Assembly: GCA_008501585.1 (NCBI GenBank)
Contig: QQUN01000034.1
Span: 1-64,000 of the forward strand
DNA length: 64,000 nt
Reading direction: 5' to 3'
Source of the DNA: Pseudomonadota bacterium
GTDB lineage: Bacteria; Pseudomonadota; Gammaproteobacteria; Burkholderiales; Rhodocyclaceae
The notes under the pieces were generated by a model that was given only the letters and a program-made list of their open reading frames with translations, searched no databases and was not told the DNA's origin. Both the position numbers and the translations under genes were made by a program. Positions 35,552 to 44,449 of this stretch are shown here, piece by piece (the first letter of the stretch is position 1; each line of letters opens with the position of its first letter).

Positions 35552-36085
35552 ATGAGTGACTACCGACGCGACCACACCCCGGGCGGCATGTATTTCTTTA
35601 CCGTTACCCTGGCTGACCGGCGCTCTTCGTTATTGCTGACCGAGATCGACCGCTTTCGCGCGGCGTATCGGATGGTGATCGCTTCGCACCCGGTCGAGAC
35701 GGTTGCGATGTGTGTTCTCCCCGACCACCTCCACGCGGTGTGGCAACTGTCTGATGGTGACGACCGGTTCTCGCTTCGCTGGCGTCTGATCAAGCACCGC
35801 TTCAGCTATGGCCTGCCCCCTGCGCCCGGGCGTAGCGTGAGCAAAATCCGGCACCGTGAGGCCGGCATCTGGCAGCGGCGATTCTGGGAGCACCGGATCC
35901 GCGATGTCGCTGATCTGCAACGGCATGTGGATTACATTCATTTCAATCCGAAGAAGCACGGTCTGGTCGATCGCGTCAAAGACTGGCCTTTCAGCAGCTT
36001 TCACCGATACGTTGCCGCGGGCTGTTTGCCACCGGATTGGGGCGGGGCTGGAATCGACCCGGCTGGGGGCGCTTGGGGGGAGTGA
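35552..36085 (+). CDS. REP-associated tyrosine transposase (RAYT, IS200/IS605-like Y1)
   Basis: A single-strand-specific HUH/Y1 nuclease that binds and cuts at REP palindromes with a GTAG head. 177 residues, the normal RAYT length. The HUH motif is His59-Leu60-His61 in LPDHLHAVWQL. The catalytic Tyr is Tyr128 in LQRHVDYIHFNPKKHGLV, preceded by WQRRFWEHRIRD, all diagnostic. The ATG at 35552 is chosen because an upstream frame extension (from 35513) lacks family residues. The gene is intact and flanked on both sides by the same GTAG-headed REPs found throughout the window, so the enzyme and elements are a matched pair. Confidence 0.95.
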   Translation: MSDYRRDHTPGGMYFFTVTLADRRSSLLLTEIDRFRAAYRMVIASHPVETVAMCVLPDHLHAVWQLSDGDDRFSLRWRLIKHRFSYGLPPAPGRSVSKIRHREAGIWQRRFWEHRIRDVADLQRHVDYIHFNPKKHGLVDRVKDWPFSSFHRYVAAGCLPPDWGGAGIDPAGGAWGE

Positions 36086-36086
36086 T

Positions 36087-36167
36087 GGTGGGCAGCAAAG
36101 CTGACCACCCTACAAACCCACCTGCCGAACGACCGGGGGCCGTAGGGTGGGCGGCTCGCCGTCCATC
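36087..36167. repeat. REP pair immediately downstream of the RAYT gene
   Basis: Inverted element at 36087-36113 (starts 2 nt after the RAYT stop) and direct GTAG-headed element at 36142-36167, which has a mutated stem end (GTCCATC). Together with the upstream cluster they bracket the transposase gene. Confidence 0.88.
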
Positions 36168-36267
36168 AACCCGCGTGCCACGCTCCGCTGCTGTCTGAAA
36201 AACCATTTGCATATGCCAATGGCGTTGTTGTAAGGTCGTCACTCCACATTCTAATGGGATAAAAACA

Positions 36268-37032
36268 ATGAAAACCGGACATGTTCTGGCGCTGTCGATA
36301 GGATTGCTTGCTGCGGCTGCGCCGGTGGCTGCCGCGGTGCCTGGCGTGGGCGGTCTGTCTTTTGTGGCGATCAATGCCAGTGAAGATGGCTTTGCCCTTT
36401 CGTCATTTGTTGATCTGGCCGCTGGAACACAGCTGTTTGTGACCGACAACGAGTGGAACGGCCTCGCGGTTGGCGCTGGTGGGGCGTTTACTCCGGGTGA
36501 AGGGGTGCTGGCCTGGACGCTGGACAGCACCTTGTCTGCCGGCAGTGTGGTGCGCTTTTCGTCGGTGGATTCGGCGGCCAACGTGGCGGTGTCGCATGGC
36601 GTGGTGAGCCGTAGCGGGGGCTTCTCTCTCGCCCAGAGCAATGAGTCGGTCTACCTCTACCGGGATGACGGTTTGGGTGGCGTGCTGCCGTTGGCGGCGC
36701 TGGGCTACGGGAGCGGCTTTTCAGATGAGCTGAAGGGCTCAGGGCTGGAGATGAGCGCGGTGGCGCTCGATGGCACCGTGAAGTTTGCCGAGTACGCGGG
36801 TGATCGTGCCGGCGCCGGCGGATTGTCCGGCTACCAGGAAATGGTCAGCGATCCGAACCAGTGGACGAAGCAATCGACCGGCGATGTGTCGGCGCTGGCG
36901 CCGAACATGACGGCTTTCACGGTGGCGGCACCGGTGCCGGAACCGGCGACCTACGCCATGTTGCTGGCGGGGTTGGGGGTGGTGTCGAGCATCGCGCGCC
37001 GTCGGCAGGGGCGCAGGCGCGTGACGGGCTGA
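36268..37032 (+). CDS. PEP-CTERM sorting-domain protein
   Basis: 254 residues. The signal peptide ends near APVAAAVPG. The body contains ASEDGFALSSFVDLAAGTQL and TDNEWNG, seen in other secreted PEP-CTERM proteins of unknown function. The tail VPEPATYAMLLAGLGVVSSI followed by RRRQGRRR is a textbook PEP-CTERM signal for exosortase. The gene stands alone, with a strong terminator downstream. A 20-bp near-palindrome (CCATTTGCATATGCCAATGG, 36203-36222) lies 46 nt upstream, and GGGATAA is a plausible ribosome site. Confidence 0.9.
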   Translation: MKTGHVLALSIGLLAAAAPVAAAVPGVGGLSFVAINASEDGFALSSFVDLAAGTQLFVTDNEWNGLAVGAGGAFTPGEGVLAWTLDSTLSAGSVVRFSSVDSAANVAVSHGVVSRSGGFSLAQSNESVYLYRDDGLGGVLPLAALGYGSGFSDELKGSGLEMSAVALDGTVKFAEYAGDRAGAGGLSGYQEMVSDPNQWTKQSTGDVSALAPNMTAFTVAAPVPEPATYAMLLAGLGVVSSIARRRQGRRRVTG

Positions 37033-37071
37033 GCTGAGCCCGGGCGGCGGAAGCGTGCCGCCCATGCACAC

Positions 37072-37110
37072 AGGGCGCCGGATCGGGTCGATCCGGCGCC
37101 CTGCTTTTTT
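37072..37110 (+). terminator. Strong intrinsic terminator after the PEP-CTERM gene
   Basis: Arms AGGGCGCCGGATC (37072-37084) and GATCCGGCGCCCT (37090-37102) form a perfect 13-bp stem with loop GGGTC, followed by GC and six T. It lies between the PEP-CTERM gene and the convergent lysA and may serve both. Confidence 0.92.
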
Positions 37111-37127
37111 GCTGCCGTGGCTGCGGG

Positions 37128-38383
<1,256 letters not shown>

Positions 38384-38387
<4 letters not shown>

Positions 38388-38530
38388 TGTGCGGAGCGGG
38401 CTGCTTGGGGTTTGGTACTATCCGCAGCGGTGGCGGCGGGTCGTTCCGGAAGGTAAAGGTCACCCTTGATGCCGCAGGCGGCAAGCACGAAGGGTAGGGT
38501 CATGAACAGGACGGCGCGTCGGATCGTCAT
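38384..38530 (-). CDS. lptM: LptM/YifL-like small lipoprotein upstream of lysA
   Basis: A 48-residue lipoprotein. MTIRRAVLFMTLPFVLAACG has the lipobox LAAC with Cys19, followed by the conserved GIKGDLYLPE and a short Pro/Ala tail. This small protein is LptM (YifL) of E. coli, which helps mature the LPS translocon LptD, encoded upstream of lysA-like genes. Its TGA overlaps the lysA ATG. It is shorter than most gene-calling limits, so it was located by reading the sequence directly. Confidence 0.88.
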
Positions 38531-38577
38531 TGATGTGCCGGAAAAAAAGCAAAATCGTAGCAGAAAGGGGATGGGGC

Positions 38578-38904
38578 ATGGATGAATCGACGTTTGTTGC
38601 GCTGGCTGAACGGGAGCTGGAGCGGGTGGAGTATGCGCTGGAGGGCTGCGGCGCGGAGCTGGACGTGGAGGTGCAGCCCGGTGGCGTGCTCGAGGTGAGC
38701 TTTGACGACGACAGCAAGCTGGTGATCAATCGCCATGTGGCGGCGCAGGAGATCTGGCTGGCCGCGCGTAGCGGCGGGTTTCATTTCCGGCTCAAGGACG
38801 GGCTCTGGGTGGATACCCGCGGTGGTGAGGAGTTGTATATCGTGCTGTCGCGGGTGGTCAGCGATCAGGGCGGCCGGGCGGTGACCGTGGCGCCGGCACC
38901 CTGA
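38578..38904 (+). CDS. cyaY: CyaY frataxin homologue
   Basis: An iron-binding regulator of iron-sulfur cluster assembly. 108 residues. The acidic first helix (FVALAERELERVEYAL), the strand GVLEVSFDDDSKLVINRH, and QEIWLAARSGGFHFR match the frataxin fold. The ATG at 38578 has AAAGGGG about 7 nt upstream. Divergent from lptM-lysA and convergent with mrcA, separated from the latter by a hairpin. Confidence 0.93.
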   Translation: MDESTFVALAERELERVEYALEGCGAELDVEVQPGGVLEVSFDDDSKLVINRHVAAQEIWLAARSGGFHFRLKDGLWVDTRGGEELYIVLSRVVSDQGGRAVTVAPAP

Positions 38905-38908
38905 GACG

Positions 38909-38937
38909 CTGTTGCCGCGACCGGATCGCGGCAACAG
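38909..38937. terminator. Bidirectional hairpin between cyaY and mrcA
   Basis: Perfect 11-bp stem CTGTTGCCGCG / CGCGGCAACAG with a 7-nt loop, starting 5 nt after the cyaY stop and 23 nt from the mrcA stop. There is no T-tract on either side, so it may be a weak terminator or an mRNA end stabiliser. Confidence 0.6.
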
Positions 38938-38959
38938 CTGCTACGCCATGCCCCGGTCG

Positions 38960-41416
38960 TCAGCGCTGCGGCATGGCGCTGATCGAGCTGGGCCGGCGCT
39001 CGATGACCGGCGCCGGGCGAAGGTCTTCAACCGGCGCGGGCGCTTGGGTCCGGGGCACCGGATTGACCGTCGGTGGCGTGCGGCGCCCGCCAAACAGCTC
39101 GGCCGGGAAGGCGGGGATCGCCTCGCTCGGGGCTTCCATGGCGGCGGTGCCGTCTTCAAGGAGCATTTCCGGCCGCTCGGGCGGGATCGGCGCTTCGTTC
39201 TCGGCATAGACCCAGTCGGGTTCGACGTCAGGCTGGGCGCTGATGAAGTTCAGCCGGGCGGGTTGGGGGCGCTTGATCTCCGGCCGGCCGTCGAGTGCCA
39301 CCTTCATGTAGTCGATCCAGATCGGCAGGGCGGTGGCGCCACCGGTTTCGCCGCGGCCGAGGTTTTTCGGCTGGTCGAAGCCGACCCAGGAGATGGCAAC
39401 GATCTCCGGGTTGTAGCCGCAGAACCAGGCATCGACATAGTCGTTGGTGGTGCCGGTCTTGCCGGCGATGTCGCTGCGCTTGAGCTTGAGCGCGCGGGTG
39501 GCGGTGCCGGCCCGGACGACGTCCTGCATCATTGAATCCATCACGAAGGCATTGCGCTCGTCGATGACGCGTGCGGCGGTCTTGCCGGCGACCGGTGGGT
39601 CGACCTTGGCGATGGTGTTGCCGGCGTCGTCGAGGATTTCCTTGATCACGTAGGGCTGCACGCGATAGCCACCATTGGCGAACACGGCGTAGCCGGTGGC
39701 CATTTCCCAGGGGGTTGCCGCGCCGGCGCCGAGCGCCATGGTGAGATAGGCGGGATGGTTCTGTGGCGGGAAGCCAAAGCGGCTGACGAAGTCCTGGGCG
39801 TAGGTCGGGCTGATCGACTGGAGCAGGCGGATCGAGACCATGTTCTTGGACTTGGCCAGCGCGCGACGCAGGGTCATCGGCCCTTCGTATTTATGGTCGT
39901 AGTTGCCCGGCTCCCAGTCCTGGCTGCCGGTGACACCGGCGGGGAAGTACAGCGGCTCGTCTTCGACATAGGTGCCGGCGCTGTAGGCACGCTCGAGCGC
40001 GGCCGAGAAGATGAAGGGCTTGAAGCTCGAGCCCGGCTGGCGCATGGCCTGGGTGGCGTGGTTGAACTTGTTGCGGAAGAAGTCGAAGCCGCCGACCAGG
40101 GCGCGCACGGCGCCGGTGTCCGAGTCGATGGCGATCAGGGCGCCTTCGACATCGGGGAGTTGCATCAGCTGCCAGCCGTCCTTCTTGTCTTCGCGGATGC
40201 GCACGATGGCGCCGGGCCGGATGCGCTTGGCGGCCGGGGCTTTTTCACTGAGCATGGGCGCGGCAAAACGCAGGCCCTTGTCGCCGATGGTGATGGACTT
40301 GCCGTTGCGATAGACGCGGACTTCCTTGGGGCTGCTCTGGGTGACGACGGCGGCGAGCATGTCGCCGTAGTCGGGCACCTCGGCGAGGGCGGTTTCCATG
40401 GCCTCGTTGCGCAGGTCGCCGGCAGGCGGCAGCTCGATGTATTGCTCGGGGCCGCGGTAGCCGTGGCGGCGATCGTAGGCCAGCAGGCCGTCACGCAGGG
40501 CCTGGTAGGCCGCTTCCTGCTCGTCGCGGGTGATGGTGGTGATGATGCGGATGCCCAGTTCGTAGGCCTTGTCCTGGAATTGCTCGACGGCGATCTGGCG
40601 CGCCATCTCGGCCACATAGTCGGCGTGGAAGAACGATGCCTCGTTGCGCTCGGCCGCGTGGGTGACGGTGCGGATGGGCTCGGCGCGGGCCGCTTCGAGC
40701 GTGGCGTCGTCGATCAGGTTCAGCTCGCGCATGCGGCGCAGCACATAGTGCTGGCGCAACTGGGCGCGCCCGGGGTTGACGACCGGGTTGTAGGCCGAGG
40801 GGGCCTTGGGCAGGCCGGCCAGCATGGCGGCTTCGCCGACGGTCAGGTCGGCCAGCTGTTTGCCGTAGTAGGTGCGCGCCGCCGCCGAGAAGCCATAGGC
40901 CCGCCGGCCGAGGTAGATCTGGTTGACGTACAGCTCGAGGATCTGGTCCTTGCTGAGGTTTTGCTCGATCTTGAGCGAGAGCAGGATTTCGTAAAGCTTG
41001 CGGGTGATGGTCTTTTCCCGGGTCAGGAAAAAGTTGCGCGCCACCTGCATGGTGATGGTCGAGGCGCCCTGCGCCTTGCCGCCGGACACGAGGTTGGCCG
41101 AGGCGGCGCGGGCAATGCCCAGCAAATCGACGCCGGGGTGCTCGTAGAAGCGCTCGTCTTCGGCCGACAGGATGGCGTACTTGAGCACGTCCGGCACGTC
41201 CTTGATGCTCACGAACGTCCGCCGTTCTTCGCCGTACTCGCCGATCAGGTGGCCGTCCGACGTGTAGACGCGCAGCGGGATTTTCGGGCGGTAATCGGTA
41301 AGAATGTCGAGGGATGGCAGCTTCGGCCAGGCGAACGCCGCCACGGCTGCCAAGGTGGCGACACCCATGACCGCCAGCCCAATCAGAGCGAAAAACGGGT
41401 AAAGAACCCAGCGCAT
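38960..41416 (-). CDS. mrcA: Penicillin-binding protein 1A (MrcA), bifunctional
   Basis: Glycosyltransferase plus transpeptidase of peptidoglycan synthesis. 818 residues, within the family range. An N-terminal membrane anchor (about 5-27) is followed by the GT51 domain with AILSAEDERFYEHPGVD and QGASTITMQVARNFFLT, the glutamate in SAEDERF being catalytic. The transpeptidase motifs are QPGSSFKPF (S-x2-K), SKN in LAKSKNMVSI, and KTGTTNDYVD. The C-terminal 90 residues are Pro-rich and carry no motif. It is divergent from pilM, the usual arrangement in beta- and gammaproteobacteria. Confidence 0.96.
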   Translation of the reverse strand: MRWVLYPFFALIGLAVMGVATLAAVAAFAWPKLPSLDILTDYRPKIPLRVYTSDGHLIGEYGEERRTFVSIKDVPDVLKYAILSAEDERFYEHPGVDLLGIARAASANLVSGGKAQGASTITMQVARNFFLTREKTITRKLYEILLSLKIEQNLSKDQILELYVNQIYLGRRAYGFSAAARTYYGKQLADLTVGEAAMLAGLPKAPSAYNPVVNPGRAQLRQHYVLRRMRELNLIDDATLEAARAEPIRTVTHAAERNEASFFHADYVAEMARQIAVEQFQDKAYELGIRIITTITRDEQEAAYQALRDGLLAYDRRHGYRGPEQYIELPPAGDLRNEAMETALAEVPDYGDMLAAVVTQSSPKEVRVYRNGKSITIGDKGLRFAAPMLSEKAPAAKRIRPGAIVRIREDKKDGWQLMQLPDVEGALIAIDSDTGAVRALVGGFDFFRNKFNHATQAMRQPGSSFKPFIFSAALERAYSAGTYVEDEPLYFPAGVTGSQDWEPGNYDHKYEGPMTLRRALAKSKNMVSIRLLQSISPTYAQDFVSRFGFPPQNHPAYLTMALGAGAATPWEMATGYAVFANGGYRVQPYVIKEILDDAGNTIAKVDPPVAGKTAARVIDERNAFVMDSMMQDVVRAGTATRALKLKRSDIAGKTGTTNDYVDAWFCGYNPEIVAISWVGFDQPKNLGRGETGGATALPIWIDYMKVALDGRPEIKRPQPARLNFISAQPDVEPDWVYAENEAPIPPERPEMLLEDGTAAMEAPSEAIPAFPAELFGGRRTPPTVNPVPRTQAPAPVEDLRPAPVIERRPSSISAMPQR

Positions 41417-41501
41417 GCGTCGTAACAGTCCAGTAGATGAGTCGGGCGATTATACGGGCGCAGGCGTGGCGGCTCCAATGAATGACACCGGAAAGCGATT
41501 C

Positions 41502-41530
41502 TTTACACATGCCATCGTTGTTGCTAGCAT
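41502..41530 (+). promoter_or_regulatory. Sigma-70-like promoter for pilMNOPQ
   Basis: TTTACA (41502-41507) and TAGCAT (41525-41530) are 17 bp apart, 56 nt before the pilM GTG. AAGGA lies about 10 nt before the start. A shared divergent region with mrcA. Confidence 0.55.
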
Positions 41531-41585
41531 TGAAGCGGTTTTTTACATGTTGCGCCTAACATGAAGAAATTTAAGGATTTTCTTT

Positions 41586-42659
41586 GTGATCAACTTGTCG
41601 GTTTTTAACCCGAAGGCGCGCCCACTCGTGGGGCTCGACATTTCTTCCTCGGCGGTCAAGCTCGTTGAGCTGTCCGGCGGCCCGAAAGAAGGGATTCGAA
41701 TAGAGCGCTATGCGGTCGAGTCCCTGCCCCGTGACGCCGTCACGGACGGGAATATTGCCAATCTCGAGGCGGTGGCCGAGACGATCAAGCGCGCGCTCCG
41801 GCGCATGGGTGCTGGCGTCAAGCAAGTTGCCATGGCCTTGCCGGCATCGGCGGTCATCACCAAGAAAATCCTGTTGCCCGAAGGCCTGCGCGAGCAAGAG
41901 ATGGAAGTGCAGGTCGAGAGCGAGGCCAATCAGTACATTCCCTTTGCGCTGGATGAGGTCAATCTGGATTTCCAGGTGCTCGACGAATCGCACGATGTGC
42001 CCGGCGAGCTCGATGTGCTGATTGCCGCCTCGCGCAAGGAAAAGGTCGAGGATCGCGTGGCGGCGGCAGAAGCGGCGGGGCTGAAGGCCGTGATCATGGA
42101 TGTGGAATCCTTTGCCGCCCAGTCCGCCTTCGACTTCGTCTGCCAGCAGCTGCCGAACAAGGGCAAGGGCGCCATCATCGCCCTGGTCGACATTGGCGCC
42201 AACCAGCTCAACGTGACGGTATTGCGCGACGGAGTTCAGGTCTACACCCGCGAGCAGGCGTTCGGCGGGCACCAGCTGACCCAGGACATCGCCCGTCACT
42301 ACGGCATGAGCACGGAAGAGGCCGAGGCCGCGAAGCGCTCGGGCAGCCTGCCCGAAAATTACGGCAGCGAACTGCTGCGGCCGTTCATGGACAGCCTGGC
42401 GCTCGAAGTGTCGCGGGCGCTTCAGTTCTTCTTTACCTCCACGCAGTTCAATCAGGTCGATCACATCGTGCTGGCGGGTGGCTGCGCGGTGATTTCCGGG
42501 CTGGCGGAAGTGGTGGGCGGGCGCACCCAGGTCGATACGGTGGTGGCCAATCCTTTTACCAAGATGCAGTTGTCGTCCAAGGTTCGCCCCAAGAACTTGA
42601 TGGCGGATGCGCCTTCGTTGCTGGTGGCGTGCGGCCTGGCTTTGCGGAGGTTTGATTGA
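41586..42659 (+). CDS. pilM: PilM, type IV pilus inner-membrane platform protein
   Basis: An actin-like cytosolic ATP-binding protein that binds the PilN tail. 357 residues. The actin fold is visible in LVGLDISSSAVKLVEL near the N-terminus, ALVDIGANQLNVTVLRDG (phosphate 2) and HIVLAGGCAVISGLAEVV (adenosine). The GTG at 41586 has AAGGA 8-14 nt upstream. First gene of pilMNOPQ; its TGA overlaps the pilN ATG. Confidence 0.96.
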   Translation: MINLSVFNPKARPLVGLDISSSAVKLVELSGGPKEGIRIERYAVESLPRDAVTDGNIANLEAVAETIKRALRRMGAGVKQVAMALPASAVITKKILLPEGLREQEMEVQVESEANQYIPFALDEVNLDFQVLDESHDVPGELDVLIAASRKEKVEDRVAAAEAAGLKAVIMDVESFAAQSAFDFVCQQLPNKGKGAIIALVDIGANQLNVTVLRDGVQVYTREQAFGGHQLTQDIARHYGMSTEEAEAAKRSGSLPENYGSELLRPFMDSLALEVSRALQFFFTSTQFNQVDHIVLAGGCAVISGLAEVVGGRTQVDTVVANPFTKMQLSSKVRPKNLMADAPSLLVACGLALRRFD

Positions 42660-43252
42660 TGATTCGAATCAACCTGCTGCCCCACCGTGAAGAAAAGCGC
42701 CGCCAGCGGCGCCAGCAGTTCTATCTGCTCGCGGGCGCGATGGTGGTACTCGGGGCACTCATCGGGGTGCTGGTCAGCACCATCATCGGCGGCTTCATCG
42801 AGTCGCAGGAAGACAAGAACAATTTCCTGAAAACGGAAATCGCAAAGCTCGACAAGGACATCGCGGAGATCAAGCGCCTGCGCAGCCAGATCGATTCGCT
42901 GCTGGCGCGCAAGCAGGTCATCGAGTCGCTGCAGGGACATCGCGCCGAAACCGTGCATGTGCTCAATGAACTGGTGCGGCAGACGCCCGAAGGGGTCTAC
43001 CTGCGCTCGATCAAGCAGAACGGACTCAAGGTGACCTTGATCGGCTACGCGCAGTCGAATGCGCGGGTGTCGACCTTGATGCGCAACCTGGACGGCTCGC
43101 CCTATCTCGGTCAGCCGACGCTGGTCGAGATCAAGGTGGCGACGCTGAAGGAAATGGATGACCGCCGGGTGAGCGAGTTTACGCTCGACATCAGCATCGA
43201 GCGTCCAAAAGAGGCTGAGCAGGTGGCTGCGGCCGGAGGGGCGGTGAAATGA
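42659..43252 (+). CDS. pilN: PilN, type IV pilus assembly protein
   Basis: An inner-membrane protein of the pilus alignment complex. 197 residues. The N-terminal MIRINLLPHREEKRR is the PilM-binding peptide (conserved INLLPHRE). It is followed by one membrane helix (about 22-45), a coiled coil and a periplasmic ferredoxin-like domain. It starts at the pilM stop (TGATG) and overlaps pilO. Confidence 0.95.
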   Translation: MIRINLLPHREEKRRQRRQQFYLLAGAMVVLGALIGVLVSTIIGGFIESQEDKNNFLKTEIAKLDKDIAEIKRLRSQIDSLLARKQVIESLQGHRAETVHVLNELVRQTPEGVYLRSIKQNGLKVTLIGYAQSNARVSTLMRNLDGSPYLGQPTLVEIKVATLKEMDDRRVSEFTLDISIERPKEAEQVAAAGGAVK

Positions 43253-43926
43253 AGTCCACACCTACATCCCGGCGTCAGCCCTCGATCGATTTCAATCGCC
43301 TGGCCGATGATTTCAAGGGGCTGGATCCGAACGACCCGGGGGTCTGGCCGCTCGCGCCGCGCGTGGTCTTCCTCATTGCCATTCTGGTGGCCACGGTGGC
43401 CGGTGCCTGGTGGTTCTTCTGGCAGGATCAGATGAATACGCTGGAGCAGCGCGAGGCCGAAGAGGTGACCTTGCGTGCCGACTGGGTCAACAAGAAGCGT
43501 CAATCGGTCAATCTGGACGTGCATCTGCAACAGCTTGCCGAAATCGACCGCCAGTTTGGCGCCTTGCTGCGTCAGCTGCCCAATCGCGCCGAGATGGACT
43601 CCCTGCTTGCCGACATCAACCAGGCGGGTCTGGGCCGCGGCCTGCAGTTCGAACTGTTCAAGCCGGGCGGTGACGTGATCAAGGAGTTCTATGCCGAGAT
43701 GCCGATTGCCATCCGGCTCGTCGGTCAGTATCACGACCTCGGTGCCTTTGCCGGGGACGTAGCCAAGATGCCCCGGATCGTGACCCTGAACAACATGGCC
43801 ATCGAGCGTCCCAAGCCGGGTGAGCCGCTCAAGATGGACGCGACGGCGGTGACGTACCGTTACCTCGACGAGGAAGAACTGGCCCAGCAACAACAAGCCG
43901 CGGCGCAAGCCAAGAAGCCGAGGTGA
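43249..43926 (+). CDS. pilO: PilO, type IV pilus assembly protein
   Basis: Pairs with PilN in the inner membrane to align the pilus machine. 225 residues. A short cytosolic tail, one membrane helix (about 42-64, VVFLIAILVATVAGAWWFFW), a coiled coil and a periplasmic domain with LVGQYHDLGAFAGDVAKMPR. The last residues are Gln/Ala-rich (EELAQQQQAAAQAKKPR). Confidence 0.95.
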   Translation: MKSTPTSRRQPSIDFNRLADDFKGLDPNDPGVWPLAPRVVFLIAILVATVAGAWWFFWQDQMNTLEQREAEEVTLRADWVNKKRQSVNLDVHLQQLAEIDRQFGALLRQLPNRAEMDSLLADINQAGLGRGLQFELFKPGGDVIKEFYAEMPIAIRLVGQYHDLGAFAGDVAKMPRIVTLNNMAIERPKPGEPLKMDATAVTYRYLDEEELAQQQQAAAQAKKPR

Positions 43927-43933
43927 GGACGCC

Positions 43934-44449
43934 ATGAAAAAATGGATCTTCTTATTGCCGATCGTGCTGGCAGCATGTACCGCCGAGCAGGACGACCTGC
44001 GCGCCTGGATGGCGCAGCAGGAGGCGGGCATGAAAGGGCAGGTCAAGCCACTGCCGGAAATCAAGCCGTTCCCGGTCGTTGACTACGATGCCTTTACGCA
44101 GATCAACCCCTTTGATGCGGACAAGTTCGTTGCCGCTCGGGCCGTCGTGGCCGGAGGCCGCGCACCGGACATCAACCGCCAGCGTGAGCCGCTGGAGTCG
44201 TATCCGCTGGAGTCGCTCAAGATGGTTGGCGTCCTGCTCAAGCCAGGCGCATCGCATGCATTGATCGATGCGGGGGGCAGTATTTACCAGGTCCGCGCGG
44301 GGAACTACATGGGCCAGAATTTTGGCGTTGTGACCAGCATTTCCGAGTCGGAAGTCAAGCTGACGGAGCTGGTTGAAGATTTGAACGGCGACTGGGTCGA
44401 GAGAACGAGTGCGCTGTACTTGCAAGAGCAGCAGGAGACGACGCAATGA
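43934..44449 (+). CDS. pilP: PilP, type IV pilus lipoprotein
   Basis: An inner-membrane lipoprotein linking PilNO to the secretin PilQ. 171 residues. The signal ends with lipobox LAAC (Cys15 in IVLAACTAEQDD). A flexible region is followed by the beta-sandwich domain with SLKMVGVLLKPGASHALIDA and GNYMGQNFGVVTSI. ATGA overlap with pilQ. Confidence 0.95.
   Translation: MKKWIFLLPIVLAACTAEQDDLRAWMAQQEAGMKGQVKPLPEIKPFPVVDYDAFTQINPFDADKFVAARAVVAGGRAPDINRQREPLESYPLESLKMVGVLLKPGASHALIDAGGSIYQVRAGNYMGQNFGVVTSISESEVKLTELVEDLNGDWVERTSALYLQEQQETTQ

Noticed and set aside
36228-36255. Sigma-70 promoter TTGTAA-16-TCTAAT for the PEP-CTERM gene at 36268
   Set aside because: The predicted start would fall about 6 nt before the ATG and exclude the ribosome site, so this pair is unlikely to be the real promoter.
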